A stretch of DNA of 64,000 bases from Dendronalium phyllosphericum CENA369 (GTDB lineage: Bacteria; Cyanobacteriota; Cyanobacteriia; Cyanobacteriales; Nostocaceae). This document shows, piece after piece, positions 26,030-34,776 of the stretch (position 1 is the first letter of the stretch; each line of letters opens with the position of its first letter). The notes below the pieces were generated by a model. That model did not search any database. It saw only the letters and a list, made by a program, of their open reading frames with translations, and was not told where the DNA came from. The position numbers and the translations under genes are program-made. The stretch covers positions 1 through 64,000 of the forward strand of contig NZ_JAECZA010000004.1 in the NCBI RefSeq assembly GCF_016056275.1, read 5' to 3'.

Positions 26030-26398
26030 ATGTCCCGTACACATACGATTAGAGTTCGCGATCGCGCCACTGGCAAAATCTACACGCTGCAAGTCCCAGA
26101 AGACCGCTACATCCTGCACACGGCCGAAAATCAAGGGGTAGAACTGCCTTTTTCCTGCCGCAATGGGGCTTGTACTACCTGTGCGGTGAGAGTGCTGTCA
26201 GGAGATATTTACCAACCAGAGGCGATCGGATTGTCGCCAGAGTTGCGTAGACAAGGTTACGCTTTGCTGTGTGTGAGTTATCCCCGTTCTGACTTGGAGG
26301 TGGAAACGCAAGATGAAGATGAAGTTTATGAACTCCAGTTTGGGCGCTATTTTGCTAGGGGAAGAGTTAAAGCGGGTTTACCGTTAGATGAAGATTAG
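26030..26398 (+). CDS. Plant-type 2Fe-2S ferredoxin with C-terminal extension
   Basis: The 122-aa product starts MSRTHTIRVRDRATGKIYTL and has the plant-type cluster motif C-R-N-G-A-C-T-T-C (PFSCRNGACTTCAVR) plus the fourth Cys in YALLCVSYPRSD. After the normal ferredoxin end it carries about 25 extra residues (EVYELQFGRYFARGRVKAGL), and so resembles the extended FdC2-type ferredoxins of cyanobacteria and plastids more than PetF. That subgroup is inferred from the tail only. It would pass single electrons in the cytosol. Its stop overlaps the longest reading of the nuclease gene that follows, so an operon is possible. Confidence 0.9.
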   Translation: MSRTHTIRVRDRATGKIYTLQVPEDRYILHTAENQGVELPFSCRNGACTTCAVRVLSGDIYQPEAIGLSPELRRQGYALLCVSYPRSDLEVETQDEDEVYELQFGRYFARGRVKAGLPLDED

Positions 26399-26483
26399 AA
26401 ATTTGTTGACAGGGAGAAACCAGGGGTGTGGTTTGGTTGCCAAGGTTGAGGCGACTAGCTTGCAGAGAATAGCACAAACGCCA

Positions 26484-27035
26484 ATGAATGCGACCGGAGG
26501 TTTTAGCATTTGGGTGCAAAAAATTGCCATTTTAGCTTGTGTATTACTATTGGTGAGTTGTCAAGCCAAAAATCAATCTGAAAATAATCAAGCCCAGGTA
26601 AAGATAGCGCGGGTAGTGAGTGGGCAAAGTTTAGAAGTATTAGGTATGGCTGAACAACCAAATCTCATATCCCCAGTGCGGTTGATTGGGATTGAAGCGC
26701 CAGATTTGCGTCAGCGTCCTTGGGGAGATGGGGCAAAACAAGCCTTAGAAAAGTTAATTGGAAATACAGAAAAGCCTGTAATGCTGGAGTTTGATATCGA
26801 AGCGAAAGATAAAATCGGGCGGACTTTGGCTTACGTGTGGAAAGATCGGAAGTTGTTGAACGAAGAAGTCGTCAAGCAAGGGTATGCATTGTTTGTGGGG
26901 CGATCGCCCAATCATAAATACGATCGGCGTTTAGAACGCGCCCAACAATTGGCTAGAATCATGGGTCAAGGAATTTGGAACTCAGAAAATCCCATGCGTA
27001 CTACTCCCGCTGAGTTTCGCCGCCTGAATCGTTAA
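26484..27035 (+). CDS. Staphylococcal-nuclease-like (thermonuclease) lipoprotein
   Basis: From the ATG at 26484 the product has 183 aa and a lipoprotein signal (IAILACVLLLVSCQ); a longer reading from 26388 would put 32 odd residues before it and overlap the ferredoxin. The SNase fold is seen in ARVVSGQSLEV, PVRLIGIEAPDLRQRPWGDGAKQAL, KDKIGRTLAYVW and NEEVVKQGYALFV. SNase catalysis uses Arg-Glu-Arg; here LIGIEAP carries the Asp/Glu-type position and DKIGRTLAYV an arginine, so activity is plausible. It should be a membrane-anchored Ca-dependent nuclease outside the cytoplasmic membrane. Confidence 0.88.
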   Translation: MNATGGFSIWVQKIAILACVLLLVSCQAKNQSENNQAQVKIARVVSGQSLEVLGMAEQPNLISPVRLIGIEAPDLRQRPWGDGAKQALEKLIGNTEKPVMLEFDIEAKDKIGRTLAYVWKDRKLLNEEVVKQGYALFVGRSPNHKYDRRLERAQQLARIMGQGIWNSENPMRTTPAEFRRLNR

Positions 27036-27170
27036 TTTGTTGTCAGTTGTTAGTTATTAGTTGTCAGTTGTTTTCTACCAAATATTGACCACTGATTACT
27101 GACAATTGTATTGACTAATAACCACTAACCACTGACCATTAACTACTGACTACTGACAACTGACAATTAA
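27036..27170. repeat. Degenerate heptamer repeat (TTGTCAGTTG / CAACTGACAA)
   Basis: Units such as TTGTCAGTTGTTAGTTATTA and, in the second half, the complement ACTGACAACTGACAATT recur, so the array is internally inverted and can fold. The same unit fills 51174-51235 and 62609-62680. It lacks fixed spacers, so it is not CRISPR. Confidence 0.7.
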
Positions 27171-27173
27171 CTC

Positions 27174-27986
27174 ATGACTCAATTACAAATTTTTCTGGAT
27201 ATTGCCACGGAAGCGGCGCTAGCTGCGGGTGTAGTGTTAAAAGACTACTTGGGTAAATTAGAAGATGCTGTCACTGAAAAGGGACGACCTGGAGATTTAG
27301 TTACTGCTGCGGATAAGGCTTCAGAAGAAGTAATTTTGGAAGTTTTGCGTCGTCATTTTCCCCAGCATTCCATACTGGCCGAAGAATCAGGGAAACTCGG
27401 CAATCAAGATAATCAATACCTCTGGGCGATCGACCCTTTAGATGGCACAACTAACTATGCCCATCAATACCCAGCTTTTGCGGTTTCCATTGGGCTACTA
27501 ATTAACGGCGTTCCGCAAGTTGGTGTAATTTACGATCCTTTTCATAATGAATTATTTCAGGCTGCGGCTGGTTTGGGAGCAACACGCGATCGCCACACCA
27601 TCAAAGTTTCGCAAACATCAGAACTGAGTAAAAGTCTTTTGGTGACAGGATTTGCTTACGATCGCCGCGAAACTTCTGACAACAACTATGCAGAATTTTG
27701 CCACCTCACCCATCTTACGCAAGGAGTTAGACGCAGCGGTTCAGCGTCGCTTGATTTGGCACATGTTGCTTGCGGGCGTGTCGATGGTTATTGGGAACGG
27801 GGACTCTCTCCTTGGGATATTGTCGCCGGCATAATTTTAGTCCAAGAAGCAGGCGGTAAAGTCACCGCCTACGATGGTAGTCCCTTAAAAATTGAGACAG
27901 GTCGAATTCTAGCTACTAATGGTTATCTGCACGACAGCCTCAGCCATGAATTATTACAAGTCCCGCCACTGTCAGCCTGGAAGTGA
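27174..27986 (+). CDS. Inositol monophosphatase family phosphatase
   Basis: The 270-aa product has all three Mg-binding blocks of the family: ILAEESG, WAIDPLDGTTNYAHQYPAFA and the C-terminal SPWDIVAGIILVQEAGGKV. GSASLDLAHVACGRVDGYWERG is also typical. The enzyme hydrolyses inositol-1-phosphate or related sugar phosphates in the cytosol; cyanobacterial members can also act on fructose-1,6-bisphosphate or histidinol phosphate, so the real substrate is open. It is isolated from its upstream neighbour by repeats and converges with the ELWxxDGT gene with 4 nt between the ends. Confidence 0.92.
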   Translation: MTQLQIFLDIATEAALAAGVVLKDYLGKLEDAVTEKGRPGDLVTAADKASEEVILEVLRRHFPQHSILAEESGKLGNQDNQYLWAIDPLDGTTNYAHQYPAFAVSIGLLINGVPQVGVIYDPFHNELFQAAAGLGATRDRHTIKVSQTSELSKSLLVTGFAYDRRETSDNNYAEFCHLTHLTQGVRRSGSASLDLAHVACGRVDGYWERGLSPWDIVAGIILVQEAGGKVTAYDGSPLKIETGRILATNGYLHDSLSHELLQVPPLSAWK

Positions 27987-27990
27987 GGAA

Positions 27991-29760
27991 CTAGAATACA
28001 AAGTTATTGAGGTTGTTCATCGCCTGGGGTGTCACATTGTCTAACTCAATGAAGTTTCTGAAGACGGCATTACCAGTTGCACCATCGCGGTCGATTTGCA
28101 GGATAGTACTATTAGCACTGCTGCCCTTTACCAGGCGGACGTAGCCATCAGCGATCGCATCACTACCGTTATAGCCACCAGACACCAAGCTATCCAGCAG
28201 TTGAGTCAGCACAATTTTGTCCTCACCAACAGTAAAATCAGTGATGCGCTGACCGACTTCCTTGATACTGGTGTAAACAAATTCATCATTACCAGCACCA
28301 CCTGTAATTGTTTTTTTGCCAGTACCGCCAACGATGCGATCGCTCCCAGCAGTGCCAGTCAAGGGGTCACGACTACCATTGCCGTTGATAGTATTGTCAG
28401 TTTTAATTGCCCACAACTCATTACCGTGGATGCCATCGTCAGCATTGAAATAGAGCGTACCATCAACGTTAGCTAGATCGGATATATTAGAACTACCAGC
28501 CCCAGGCTTGATATCTTCTACCAAGACAGTGCCTTCTGCTGTGCCATCGCTTTTCCACAACTCCCCACCGTGGGTGCCGTCATCAGCATAGAAATAAAGA
28601 GTACCATTAACACCTGTTAGTAGGGGATCTTGCACACTATTACCGTTGATGACAATAGAACTATCAGAGCCTGGGTTGATGTCTTTAACTAAGACAGTGC
28701 CAGCCTCAGTGCCATCGCTTTTCCACAACTCTAGACCGTGAGTACCATCGTCGGCATAGAAATAGAGAGTACTATTGACCTCAGTTATAAAGTTATTGCT
28801 GCGGTAAGCAAAACTACCAGATGGCCCTGGATTAATATCTTTAACTAGGACAGTACCAGTAGCTGTACCATCAGTTTTCCACAATTCATCACCGTCGATA
28901 CCGTCGTTAGGATTGGGATCGCTTAGGAAATAGAGAGTGTCGTTGAAGTTTCTCAAATATGAAGCTGCGATATCTTTGACTTCGACAGTACCCTCGGAAG
29001 TTCCATCACTTTTCCACAACTCACCGTATCTAGTGAAATAGAAAATGTTCTTAACCGTCGTCAGTTCGTAGAAAGCATTCCCACTAGTAAATTCTTTGAA
29101 TGGAACGGTACCCGCAGTAGTGCCATCGCTTTTCCACAATATCGGTGGTGCATTGTCACTACCAACAGCAAAATAGAGCGTACTGTTCATCTTTGTGGCT
29201 GACGAAATATAAATAAATCCATCGCCAGGATAAAGTTCTCTTAGGCGGAAAGTACCCTCTTTTGTACCATCGCTTTTCCACAAATCATCATGGGAGTCGT
29301 CATTAGAAGCAGAGAAATAAAGGATGCCGTTGATGTTTGCCAGTAAGTGAGGAGGATATCCATAGCCGCCTGGAAGGTCGATTGCAACAGTACCCTCGGA
29401 AGTTCCATCGCTTTTCCATAATCTAGAGAAGTAAGTAAGGAAGTAAAGGACATCATTAACGTTTGTCAGGTCATATGGTTCATAGTAACGGTAGGAGAAA
29501 GAGGAGATATCCTTAAGGGCGACGGTGCCAGCTTCTGTACCATTGCTCTTCCACAAACGAATACCTACCTCGTCTGGGTCATCTAAACTAAAAGAAGTAA
29601 AGAAATAGAGGGTATCGTTAACACTTGTTAGGCTGAAAGGATAAGAACCATCAGAGCCGGGCACAATGTCACTTACCAAGTAAGGTTTAGCCAGTTCGAT
29701 ACTATAGTCCTTCGAGGTTGTTGAATTACTAAGTAATGGTGATTTTTTAGTATTTGCCAT
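27991..29760 (-). CDS. ELWxxDGT-repeat protein with type I secretion-type C-terminus (copy 1)
   Basis: The 589-aa product is mostly repeats of about 50 residues with LWKSDGTEAGTV, each followed by a strand such as LYFYADDGTHGLELW; about nine or ten units are visible. The family is extracellular and predicted to form a beta-propeller. The last 130 residues carry GGTGKKTITGGAGNDEFVYT and ITDFTVGEDKIVLTQLL, the C-terminal calcium-binding and type I secretion signature common in cyanobacteria. There is no N-terminal signal peptide, which agrees with type I export. The neighbouring gene at 29881 is a shorter paralogue with an almost identical C-terminus. Confidence 0.9.
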   Translation of the reverse strand: MANTKKSPLLSNSTTSKDYSIELAKPYLVSDIVPGSDGSYPFSLTSVNDTLYFFTSFSLDDPDEVGIRLWKSNGTEAGTVALKDISSFSYRYYEPYDLTNVNDVLYFLTYFSRLWKSDGTSEGTVAIDLPGGYGYPPHLLANINGILYFSASNDDSHDDLWKSDGTKEGTFRLRELYPGDGFIYISSATKMNSTLYFAVGSDNAPPILWKSDGTTAGTVPFKEFTSGNAFYELTTVKNIFYFTRYGELWKSDGTSEGTVEVKDIAASYLRNFNDTLYFLSDPNPNDGIDGDELWKTDGTATGTVLVKDINPGPSGSFAYRSNNFITEVNSTLYFYADDGTHGLELWKSDGTEAGTVLVKDINPGSDSSIVINGNSVQDPLLTGVNGTLYFYADDGTHGGELWKSDGTAEGTVLVEDIKPGAGSSNISDLANVDGTLYFNADDGIHGNELWAIKTDNTINGNGSRDPLTGTAGSDRIVGGTGKKTITGGAGNDEFVYTSIKEVGQRITDFTVGEDKIVLTQLLDSLVSGGYNGSDAIADGYVRLVKGSSANSTILQIDRDGATGNAVFRNFIELDNVTPQAMNNLNNFVF

Positions 29761-29880
29761 AACGTGATTGTTTGATTACTCCAAAAAATGTTCAATGCCA
29801 ATGTCAGCATCTTTAGCAGTAGTATTTGAAGCGATCGCCCTATACACTTACCAGCTTAATTTGCCTAATTGTTCCGTTTT

Positions 29881-31251
29881 CTAGAGATTTTTCAAGTGCG
29901 ATCGCTTTGGAAATAAGGGAATCTCTAGAATACTAAAGTTACTGAGGTTGTTCATTGCCTGGGGTGTCACATTGTCTAACTCAATGAAGTTTCTGAAGAC
30001 GGCATTACCAATTGCACCATCGCGGTCAATTTGCAGGATAGTAGTATTAGCTGTGCTGCCCTTTACTAATCGCACATAACCATCAGCGATCGCATCGCTG
30101 CCGTTATAGCCACCAGACACAAGACTATCTAAAAGTTGAGTCAGCACAATTTTGTCCTCACCAACAGTAAAATCAGTGATGCGCTGACCGACTTCTTTGA
30201 TGCTGGTATAAACAAAATCATCATTACCAGCGCCACCTGTAATTGTTTTGCTACCAGTACCGCCAATGATGCGATCGTCCCCAGCAGTACCAGTCAAGGG
30301 GTCACGACTGCCGCTGCCGTTAATAACATTGTCAGTTTTAATTGCCCACAACTCATAACCGTGGATACCGTCATTACCAAGGAAGTAGAGAGTGTTGTTG
30401 AAGTTTCTCAGACTGACAGCATTGATATCTTTGACTTTGACAGTGCCAGCCTCAGTGCCATCACTTTTCCACAAACCATCGCTAGTGAAATAGAGAATAT
30501 TGTTAACCGTTATCAAGTCGTAGGAATAAATGTCACTACCGAATTCTTTCAAGAGAATGCTGCCAGTAGTAGTGCCATCGCTTTTCCATAATGAAGTTTG
30601 CCTGAAAGAGTTGCCTTCTCCGTCGTCAGATGTCCTACTAACAGTAAAATAGACTGTATCGTTAATGTTTACTAATGAGTCAATAGTAACGAAACTGTCG
30701 TCAGGGTATAATTCTTTGAGTCGGAAAGTCCCCTCTTGAGTGCCATCGCTCTTCCACAAATCATAATTGTATAGTCCAGAATCGGGGTTAGGAGCAGAGA
30801 AATAGAGAGTGCCGTTGATGTTTGCCAGGAATCGAGCATAATACATACCAACGGCGCTAGGAAAAATAACTTCTGCACCAGTACCCTCTGGAGTACTATC
30901 ACTTCTCCACAATGTAGTAAATTTCAGGAAGTAAAAGATGCCGTTGATGCTGGTCACTGCATCGGGTTCAACGCCTTCATTCCGGACTGCGGAGATACTG
31001 TAGACATCCTTGACTGGGATGGTACCAGCCTTTGTACCATCACTCTTCCATAAGCGAATACCTATGTAGTCTGGGTTGTCAGTTAACTCGAAAGAAGTAA
31101 AGAAGTAGAGAGTACCGTTGATGTTTGTCAGTCCAAGCGGATAAGGACTATCATACCCAGGTATAACTTGGTAAGGTTTAGCCAGCACTGTCTCATCGCT
31201 CTCTAAGATTGCTGGACTATTCAGTAATTTTGAGCTTTTAGTATTTGCCAT
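29881..31251 (-). CDS. ELWxxDGT-repeat protein with type I secretion-type C-terminus (copy 2)
   Basis: The 456-aa product shares the N-terminal MANTK opening, the LWKSDGT repeats (about seven) and a C-terminal 120 residues nearly identical to copy 1. It lacks about three repeat units and has an extra tail (SILEIPLFPKRSHLKNL) after the common NNLSNF position. The 120-nt spacer before copy 1 and the bases before this gene are also alike (ATTTGAxGC, TACTTACCAGCTT), so a unit of gene plus promoter was duplicated. The two proteins are likely exported and surface or matrix associated. Confidence 0.9.
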   Translation of the reverse strand: MANTKSSKLLNSPAILESDETVLAKPYQVIPGYDSPYPLGLTNINGTLYFFTSFELTDNPDYIGIRLWKSDGTKAGTIPVKDVYSISAVRNEGVEPDAVTSINGIFYFLKFTTLWRSDSTPEGTGAEVIFPSAVGMYYARFLANINGTLYFSAPNPDSGLYNYDLWKSDGTQEGTFRLKELYPDDSFVTIDSLVNINDTVYFTVSRTSDDGEGNSFRQTSLWKSDGTTTGSILLKEFGSDIYSYDLITVNNILYFTSDGLWKSDGTEAGTVKVKDINAVSLRNFNNTLYFLGNDGIHGYELWAIKTDNVINGSGSRDPLTGTAGDDRIIGGTGSKTITGGAGNDDFVYTSIKEVGQRITDFTVGEDKIVLTQLLDSLVSGGYNGSDAIADGYVRLVKGSTANTTILQIDRDGAIGNAVFRNFIELDNVTPQAMNNLSNFSILEIPLFPKRSHLKNL

Positions 31252-31736
31252 AATGTGATTATTTGGTTATTCCTAAAAATGTTAAATGCTATGTCTGCAT
31301 TTAGTAGCAGTTACATTTGAGGCATTGCACTCTATACTTACCAGCTTGATTTGCATAATTGTCTCATTTCCAAAGATTTTTATTAGCGATCGCTTGACTC
31401 AACAGCCATAAGCTAGCTAGCAATTAATGTACTGGTACTCAAGTATTTAGGTTAAATTAATGACATTAAAGGAATTTAAGAACATTATTGAATGTAAAGA
31501 AAGTTATTCTAGCTTTACAAACAAGGTATTTATTCCTTCTTCTTGTCTTGCCAGATGTGCGATCTAATACCATTTCTTTAAAATCTGGCGAACATCAGTC
31601 TTTGCATTCTCATCTTTGGAACTCAGCACACGCAAATTACTCTTGCTAACTACCGAAAATTTGCTACTGCCGGATTGCTAATTGGGCAAACTAAACTAGA
31701 AAAAATCTAACAGCTCCTTTGGTGCAAAACCGCCTT
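31252..31736. other. Spacer with the duplicated upstream region
   Basis: The first 110 bp resemble the 29761-29880 spacer and probably contain the promoter of copy 2. The rest has no recognisable gene, repeat array or terminator. Confidence 0.5.
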
Positions 31737-32690
31737 ATGTCATTAAAAATAGATCGTGGATTATTTAAATATGATTTCATAGACCATCACGCAATTTTGT
31801 GCGTTTCAGTTGATGCGGATGTGAAAGATATACGTAAACGCTATTTGCAAATCGCCCGCCGCTTACATCCCGATAGCGGTGCTATGACCACTGCCGTAGA
31901 AAAGCAGCTAGCCAGTGAATTATTATCAAAGTTAGTTAACCCAGCTTACGAAAAACTGACTGGAGAACGCGATCGCACCGAATACATTGTACTTTTGTCT
32001 CAAATGGGCAAGCGTTTAGTACAAGAATCTGCTTCGGTGGAACTGAGTACCGATTTAGCTAGACAGCTAGCCGCTGCCCCAAATATCGATCATCTCTACA
32101 AAACTGCGATCGCGAAAATTGCCGAAACTCAATATGACTCGTTGCAGCAATCAATTCAAGTCATTTGCCAAATTAGCGAGTTGAATTTAGTTTACTTAAT
32201 GCGGAGTGCTGGTAAAGCCTTCGCAGCACCGCCGCCATCTGCTAAACCTGCAACTAACTCAGGTACGTCAAAGCCAAACACACCAGCATCACCACCTCCA
32301 GCAGTACCAGCCAAAGAAGATTCCATAGCCGAACAATATATTCGTCGCGCTCAAAGTTTGGTCGATAAAAATCAATTTGCCCAAGCCAAGGTAGAGTTAC
32401 AAGATGCTTTGAAGCTTGAGCCTAAAAGTAGTCGCTGTCATAGTTTGATTGGATTGGTTTATTTAAAGCAGAATCAGCTAAAGATGGCTAAAATTCATTT
32501 TGACAATGCTCTGAAACTAGACCCCAACGACCAAGTAGCGACGACATGGAAACCTAAAATAGAGAAGGCTTTAGGGCAACAATCCAGTACCTCTAAAGTA
32601 ACTTCATCTCCAAATACTGGAACGAAACAACCAGATAAACCAGGAGGTGGGGGTTTATTTGGTGGTTTATTTGGTGGCAAGAAAAAGTAG
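31737..32690 (+). CDS. J-domain plus TPR protein
   Basis: From the ATG at 31737 the product has 317 aa (a TTG at 31719 would add six). Residues about 10-75 form a J-domain with the HPD tripeptide at 44-46 (ARRLHPDSG), able to stimulate a DnaK ATPase. A Pro/Ser/Thr-rich linker follows at about 165-200. Then there are two or three TPR units (AEQYIRRAQSLVDKNQFAQA, SSRCHSLIGLVYLKQNQLK, AKIHFDNALKLDPND) and a Gly-rich end GGLFGGLFGGKKK. The plan is common for cyanobacterial DnaJ-TPR adaptors that link a client to Hsp70. The client is not evident from the neighbours. Confidence 0.88.
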   Translation: MSLKIDRGLFKYDFIDHHAILCVSVDADVKDIRKRYLQIARRLHPDSGAMTTAVEKQLASELLSKLVNPAYEKLTGERDRTEYIVLLSQMGKRLVQESASVELSTDLARQLAAAPNIDHLYKTAIAKIAETQYDSLQQSIQVICQISELNLVYLMRSAGKAFAAPPPSAKPATNSGTSKPNTPASPPPAVPAKEDSIAEQYIRRAQSLVDKNQFAQAKVELQDALKLEPKSSRCHSLIGLVYLKQNQLKMAKIHFDNALKLDPNDQVATTWKPKIEKALGQQSSTSKVTSSPNTGTKQPDKPGGGGLFGGLFGGKKK

Positions 32691-32819
32691 TCAGCAACTC
32701 ACGCTAGATGCTATTGCATACTAGTGTGAGAACCAGTCTAATCGTTCTATACCATGGTAATCTTATCCCATATATGAGGAGATTTTGCAGCTGAACGGAA
32801 CTCATATAATGGAGGATTA

Positions 32820-34031
32820 ATGGTGTATCAACCAGCAGCGGGAGCCAGGGATTTATTACCTTTAGATGTGGCTCAAAAACGCTGGATTGAAGACAGATTA
32901 CAGCAAGTGTTTCACCGTTGGGGATATCACAGGATTATCACCTCGACATTGGAACGCATGGATACCTTGATGGCAGGAGAAGCGATTCAACGCCAAATGG
33001 TAATTCAACTGCAAAATGGTCAAGATGAAGAGTTAGGACTGCGCCCAGAATTGACAGCCTCGATCGCACGTGCGGTTGTCACACGCATGGCAGATATGCG
33101 TTATCCGCAACGACTGTACTACAATGCCAACGTCTTCCGCCGCACTTGGGAAAACAGGCACAATCGTCAGCAAGAGTTTTATCAAGCTGGGGTTGAGTTG
33201 TTAGGTGGAGGCGGATTGCTGGCAAATGCAGAAGTGCTGCTATTGGCAGGCAATTGTTTGTCAGCGTTGGGTTTACAGGGTTGGCATTTAATTTTAGGCG
33301 AAGCGGGAATTACGCGATCGCTTCTTGATGTCTTTCCCGCTCATCTCCAAGCGAAAGTCCGGAATGCGATCGCTAATCTCGACCGCATTACTATAGATAC
33401 TCTACCCTTAAGCGACGAACTGCGCGATCGCGCCCGCATCATGCTGGATTTACGCGGTACGAGTGCCGATGTGTTGCAAAAAGTCAGCAATCTTGGTCTA
33501 GATGCAGACCAACAAGAGGCAGTAAATAACCTGAAATCTCTGGTAGAATTATTAGAATCAGGAGGTAATTTCCCTGTTATTTTAGACCTCAGCTTGATTC
33601 AAACTATCGACTACTATACTGGTATCGTCTTTGAAGTAGTAAGTAATACCGGAGCGCAAACAAGAGTTTTAGGGCGTGGTGGTCGCTATGACAAGCTTCT
33701 GGGACTATATCATCCTCAAGGAGAAGATATTCCTGGAATTGGTTTTGTACTCAACATTGAAGATTTATACCAAGTTCTTTTATCTACTCAGCAATTACCG
33801 CAAGGAACCCCAGCTAGCAACTGGTTGGTAGTATCACAGACACCAACTGCTGACGCTGCGACCTTTGCCTACGCGCAAAAACTGCGCGATTCCACCCATC
33901 TAGTGCGAGTAGAAATCGATTTAGGTGGCAGAGATGCCCAAGCCATTCGGCAGTACGCACGCGATCGCGGCATTGCCCAAATCGCTTGGATTGAACCCAG
34001 CGGCTCACCAAAAATTGAAACATTGCGTTAG
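32820..34031 (+). CDS. hisZ: ATP phosphoribosyltransferase regulatory subunit HisZ
   Basis: HisZ is a catalytically inert relative of histidyl-tRNA synthetase that activates short-form HisG at the first step of histidine synthesis. The 403-aa product has the class II synthetase-like fold: GARDLLPLDVAQKRWIEDRL, RPELTASIARAVVTRM, RRQQEFYQAGVELLG-like motif 2 and LIQTIDYYTGIVFEV with GRGGRYDKLLG. It lacks the anticodon domain typical of HisS and has the shorter HisZ length. GGAGG stands 5 nt before the ATG. HisG is not in the window. Confidence 0.9.
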   Translation: MVYQPAAGARDLLPLDVAQKRWIEDRLQQVFHRWGYHRIITSTLERMDTLMAGEAIQRQMVIQLQNGQDEELGLRPELTASIARAVVTRMADMRYPQRLYYNANVFRRTWENRHNRQQEFYQAGVELLGGGGLLANAEVLLLAGNCLSALGLQGWHLILGEAGITRSLLDVFPAHLQAKVRNAIANLDRITIDTLPLSDELRDRARIMLDLRGTSADVLQKVSNLGLDADQQEAVNNLKSLVELLESGGNFPVILDLSLIQTIDYYTGIVFEVVSNTGAQTRVLGRGGRYDKLLGLYHPQGEDIPGIGFVLNIEDLYQVLLSTQQLPQGTPASNWLVVSQTPTADAATFAYAQKLRDSTHLVRVEIDLGGRDAQAIRQYARDRGIAQIAWIEPSGSPKIETLR

Positions 34032-34096
34032 TAGGGACTGGGGATTGGTTATTCTCCTTGTCACCTTGTCCCCTTCTCTGCGACTCCTACTCCCTT

Positions 34097-34279
34097 TTAC
34101 TTTTCATGAGTTTGCTGTTTGATATGTTCTAAAAACTCTTCAACTGTAACTGTTTTCCCCTGATTGCGAAGACGTATCGCCATTGCATGAATAGCATCCT
34201 CATCGTCTCTATGAACTAAAATGTACTGTCTTAGGTCTTTCATGGTCATTTGTTCAAAATTCGGCTTCGGTTGACTCAT
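34097..34279 (-). CDS. DUF6887-type small protein
   Basis: The 60-aa product, MSQPKPNFEQMTMKDLRQYI onward, is helical and acidic, with the sequence LRQYILVHRDDEDAIHAMAIRLR that I recognise as typical of the cyanobacterial DUF6887 family. Its start lies inside the 3' end of the upstream gene (26-nt overlap), so the two are translationally linked. Function is unknown. Confidence 0.72.
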   Translation of the reverse strand: MSQPKPNFEQMTMKDLRQYILVHRDDEDAIHAMAIRLRNQGKTVTVEEFLEHIKQQTHEK

Positions 34280-34448
34280 AACTCACCTTTCCTTCTGGGC
34301 TAATTGATGCTTCTATCTCTTCACCAGCAATAATGATTAAGTCGCCTGTTCTAGTGTCGGTAGTTACTAAATATATAGGTGTGTACATTTTTGTTAATTG
34401 TTGACAAATCCTGTACATCACCGTCTTCTGCTCTGGTGTCGGTTCCAT
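34254..34448 (-). CDS. DUF6888-type small protein
   Basis: The 64-aa product opens MEPTPEQKTVMYRICQQLTK and has YLVTTDTRTGDLIIIAGEEIE, the pattern of the cyanobacterial DUF6888 family. It is preceded by an AGGAGG-like site. DUF6888 and DUF6887 genes often occur as an overlapping pair, as here. Small size, overlap and multicopy occurrence recall toxin-antitoxin modules, but no toxin fold is visible. Confidence 0.72.
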   Translation of the reverse strand: MEPTPEQKTVMYRICQQLTKMYTPIYLVTTDTRTGDLIIIAGEEIEASISPEGKVSYESTEAEF

Positions 34449-34776
34449 TTCACCTCCTTAAGTGGATAAGTGGCAAATTTTAGCTAAACATTTTTTGCTT
34501 GCTTGGACATCTTCTAATAAAGTTTTGTGAATAATCTAGAATATCCCAGTCTCTCGCTTCGATAGCCTATCAGGCAAGTAAGAGGAGGGGAGGTACTGTC
34601 ATAATATTCAAACCTAAACTGATGGGGTCTGAATAACCTCTATGTGTCAATACGGTTCAGTGAAAGCTAAAAGTTCTTTGTCAAAGTTAATTTTTTTAAC
34701 TAACCACAGAGGCGCAGAGAACGCAAAGAGATAAATCAAGAGAAGGAAGAAATGCTTAACTCAACTGTATTGCTTT
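34449..34776. other. Spacer with a common ACCACAGAGGCGCAGAG repeat
   Basis: Near 34696 the sequence ACCACAGAGGCGCAGAGAAC, a frequent dispersed repeat in cyanobacteria, is present. Nothing gene-like was seen. The promoter of the operon at 34777 should be at the right end. Confidence 0.45.

Noticed and set aside
27036-27170. CRISPR-like regular repeat
   Set aside because: Units are degenerate 7-10 bp without unique spacers of constant length and are found in many gaps; this is the Nostocales heptamer repeat.
27991-31251. RTX toxin genes
   Set aside because: Only a single GGxGxD-like unit and the secretion-type C-terminus are present; the body consists of ELWxxDGT repeats, not toxin domains.
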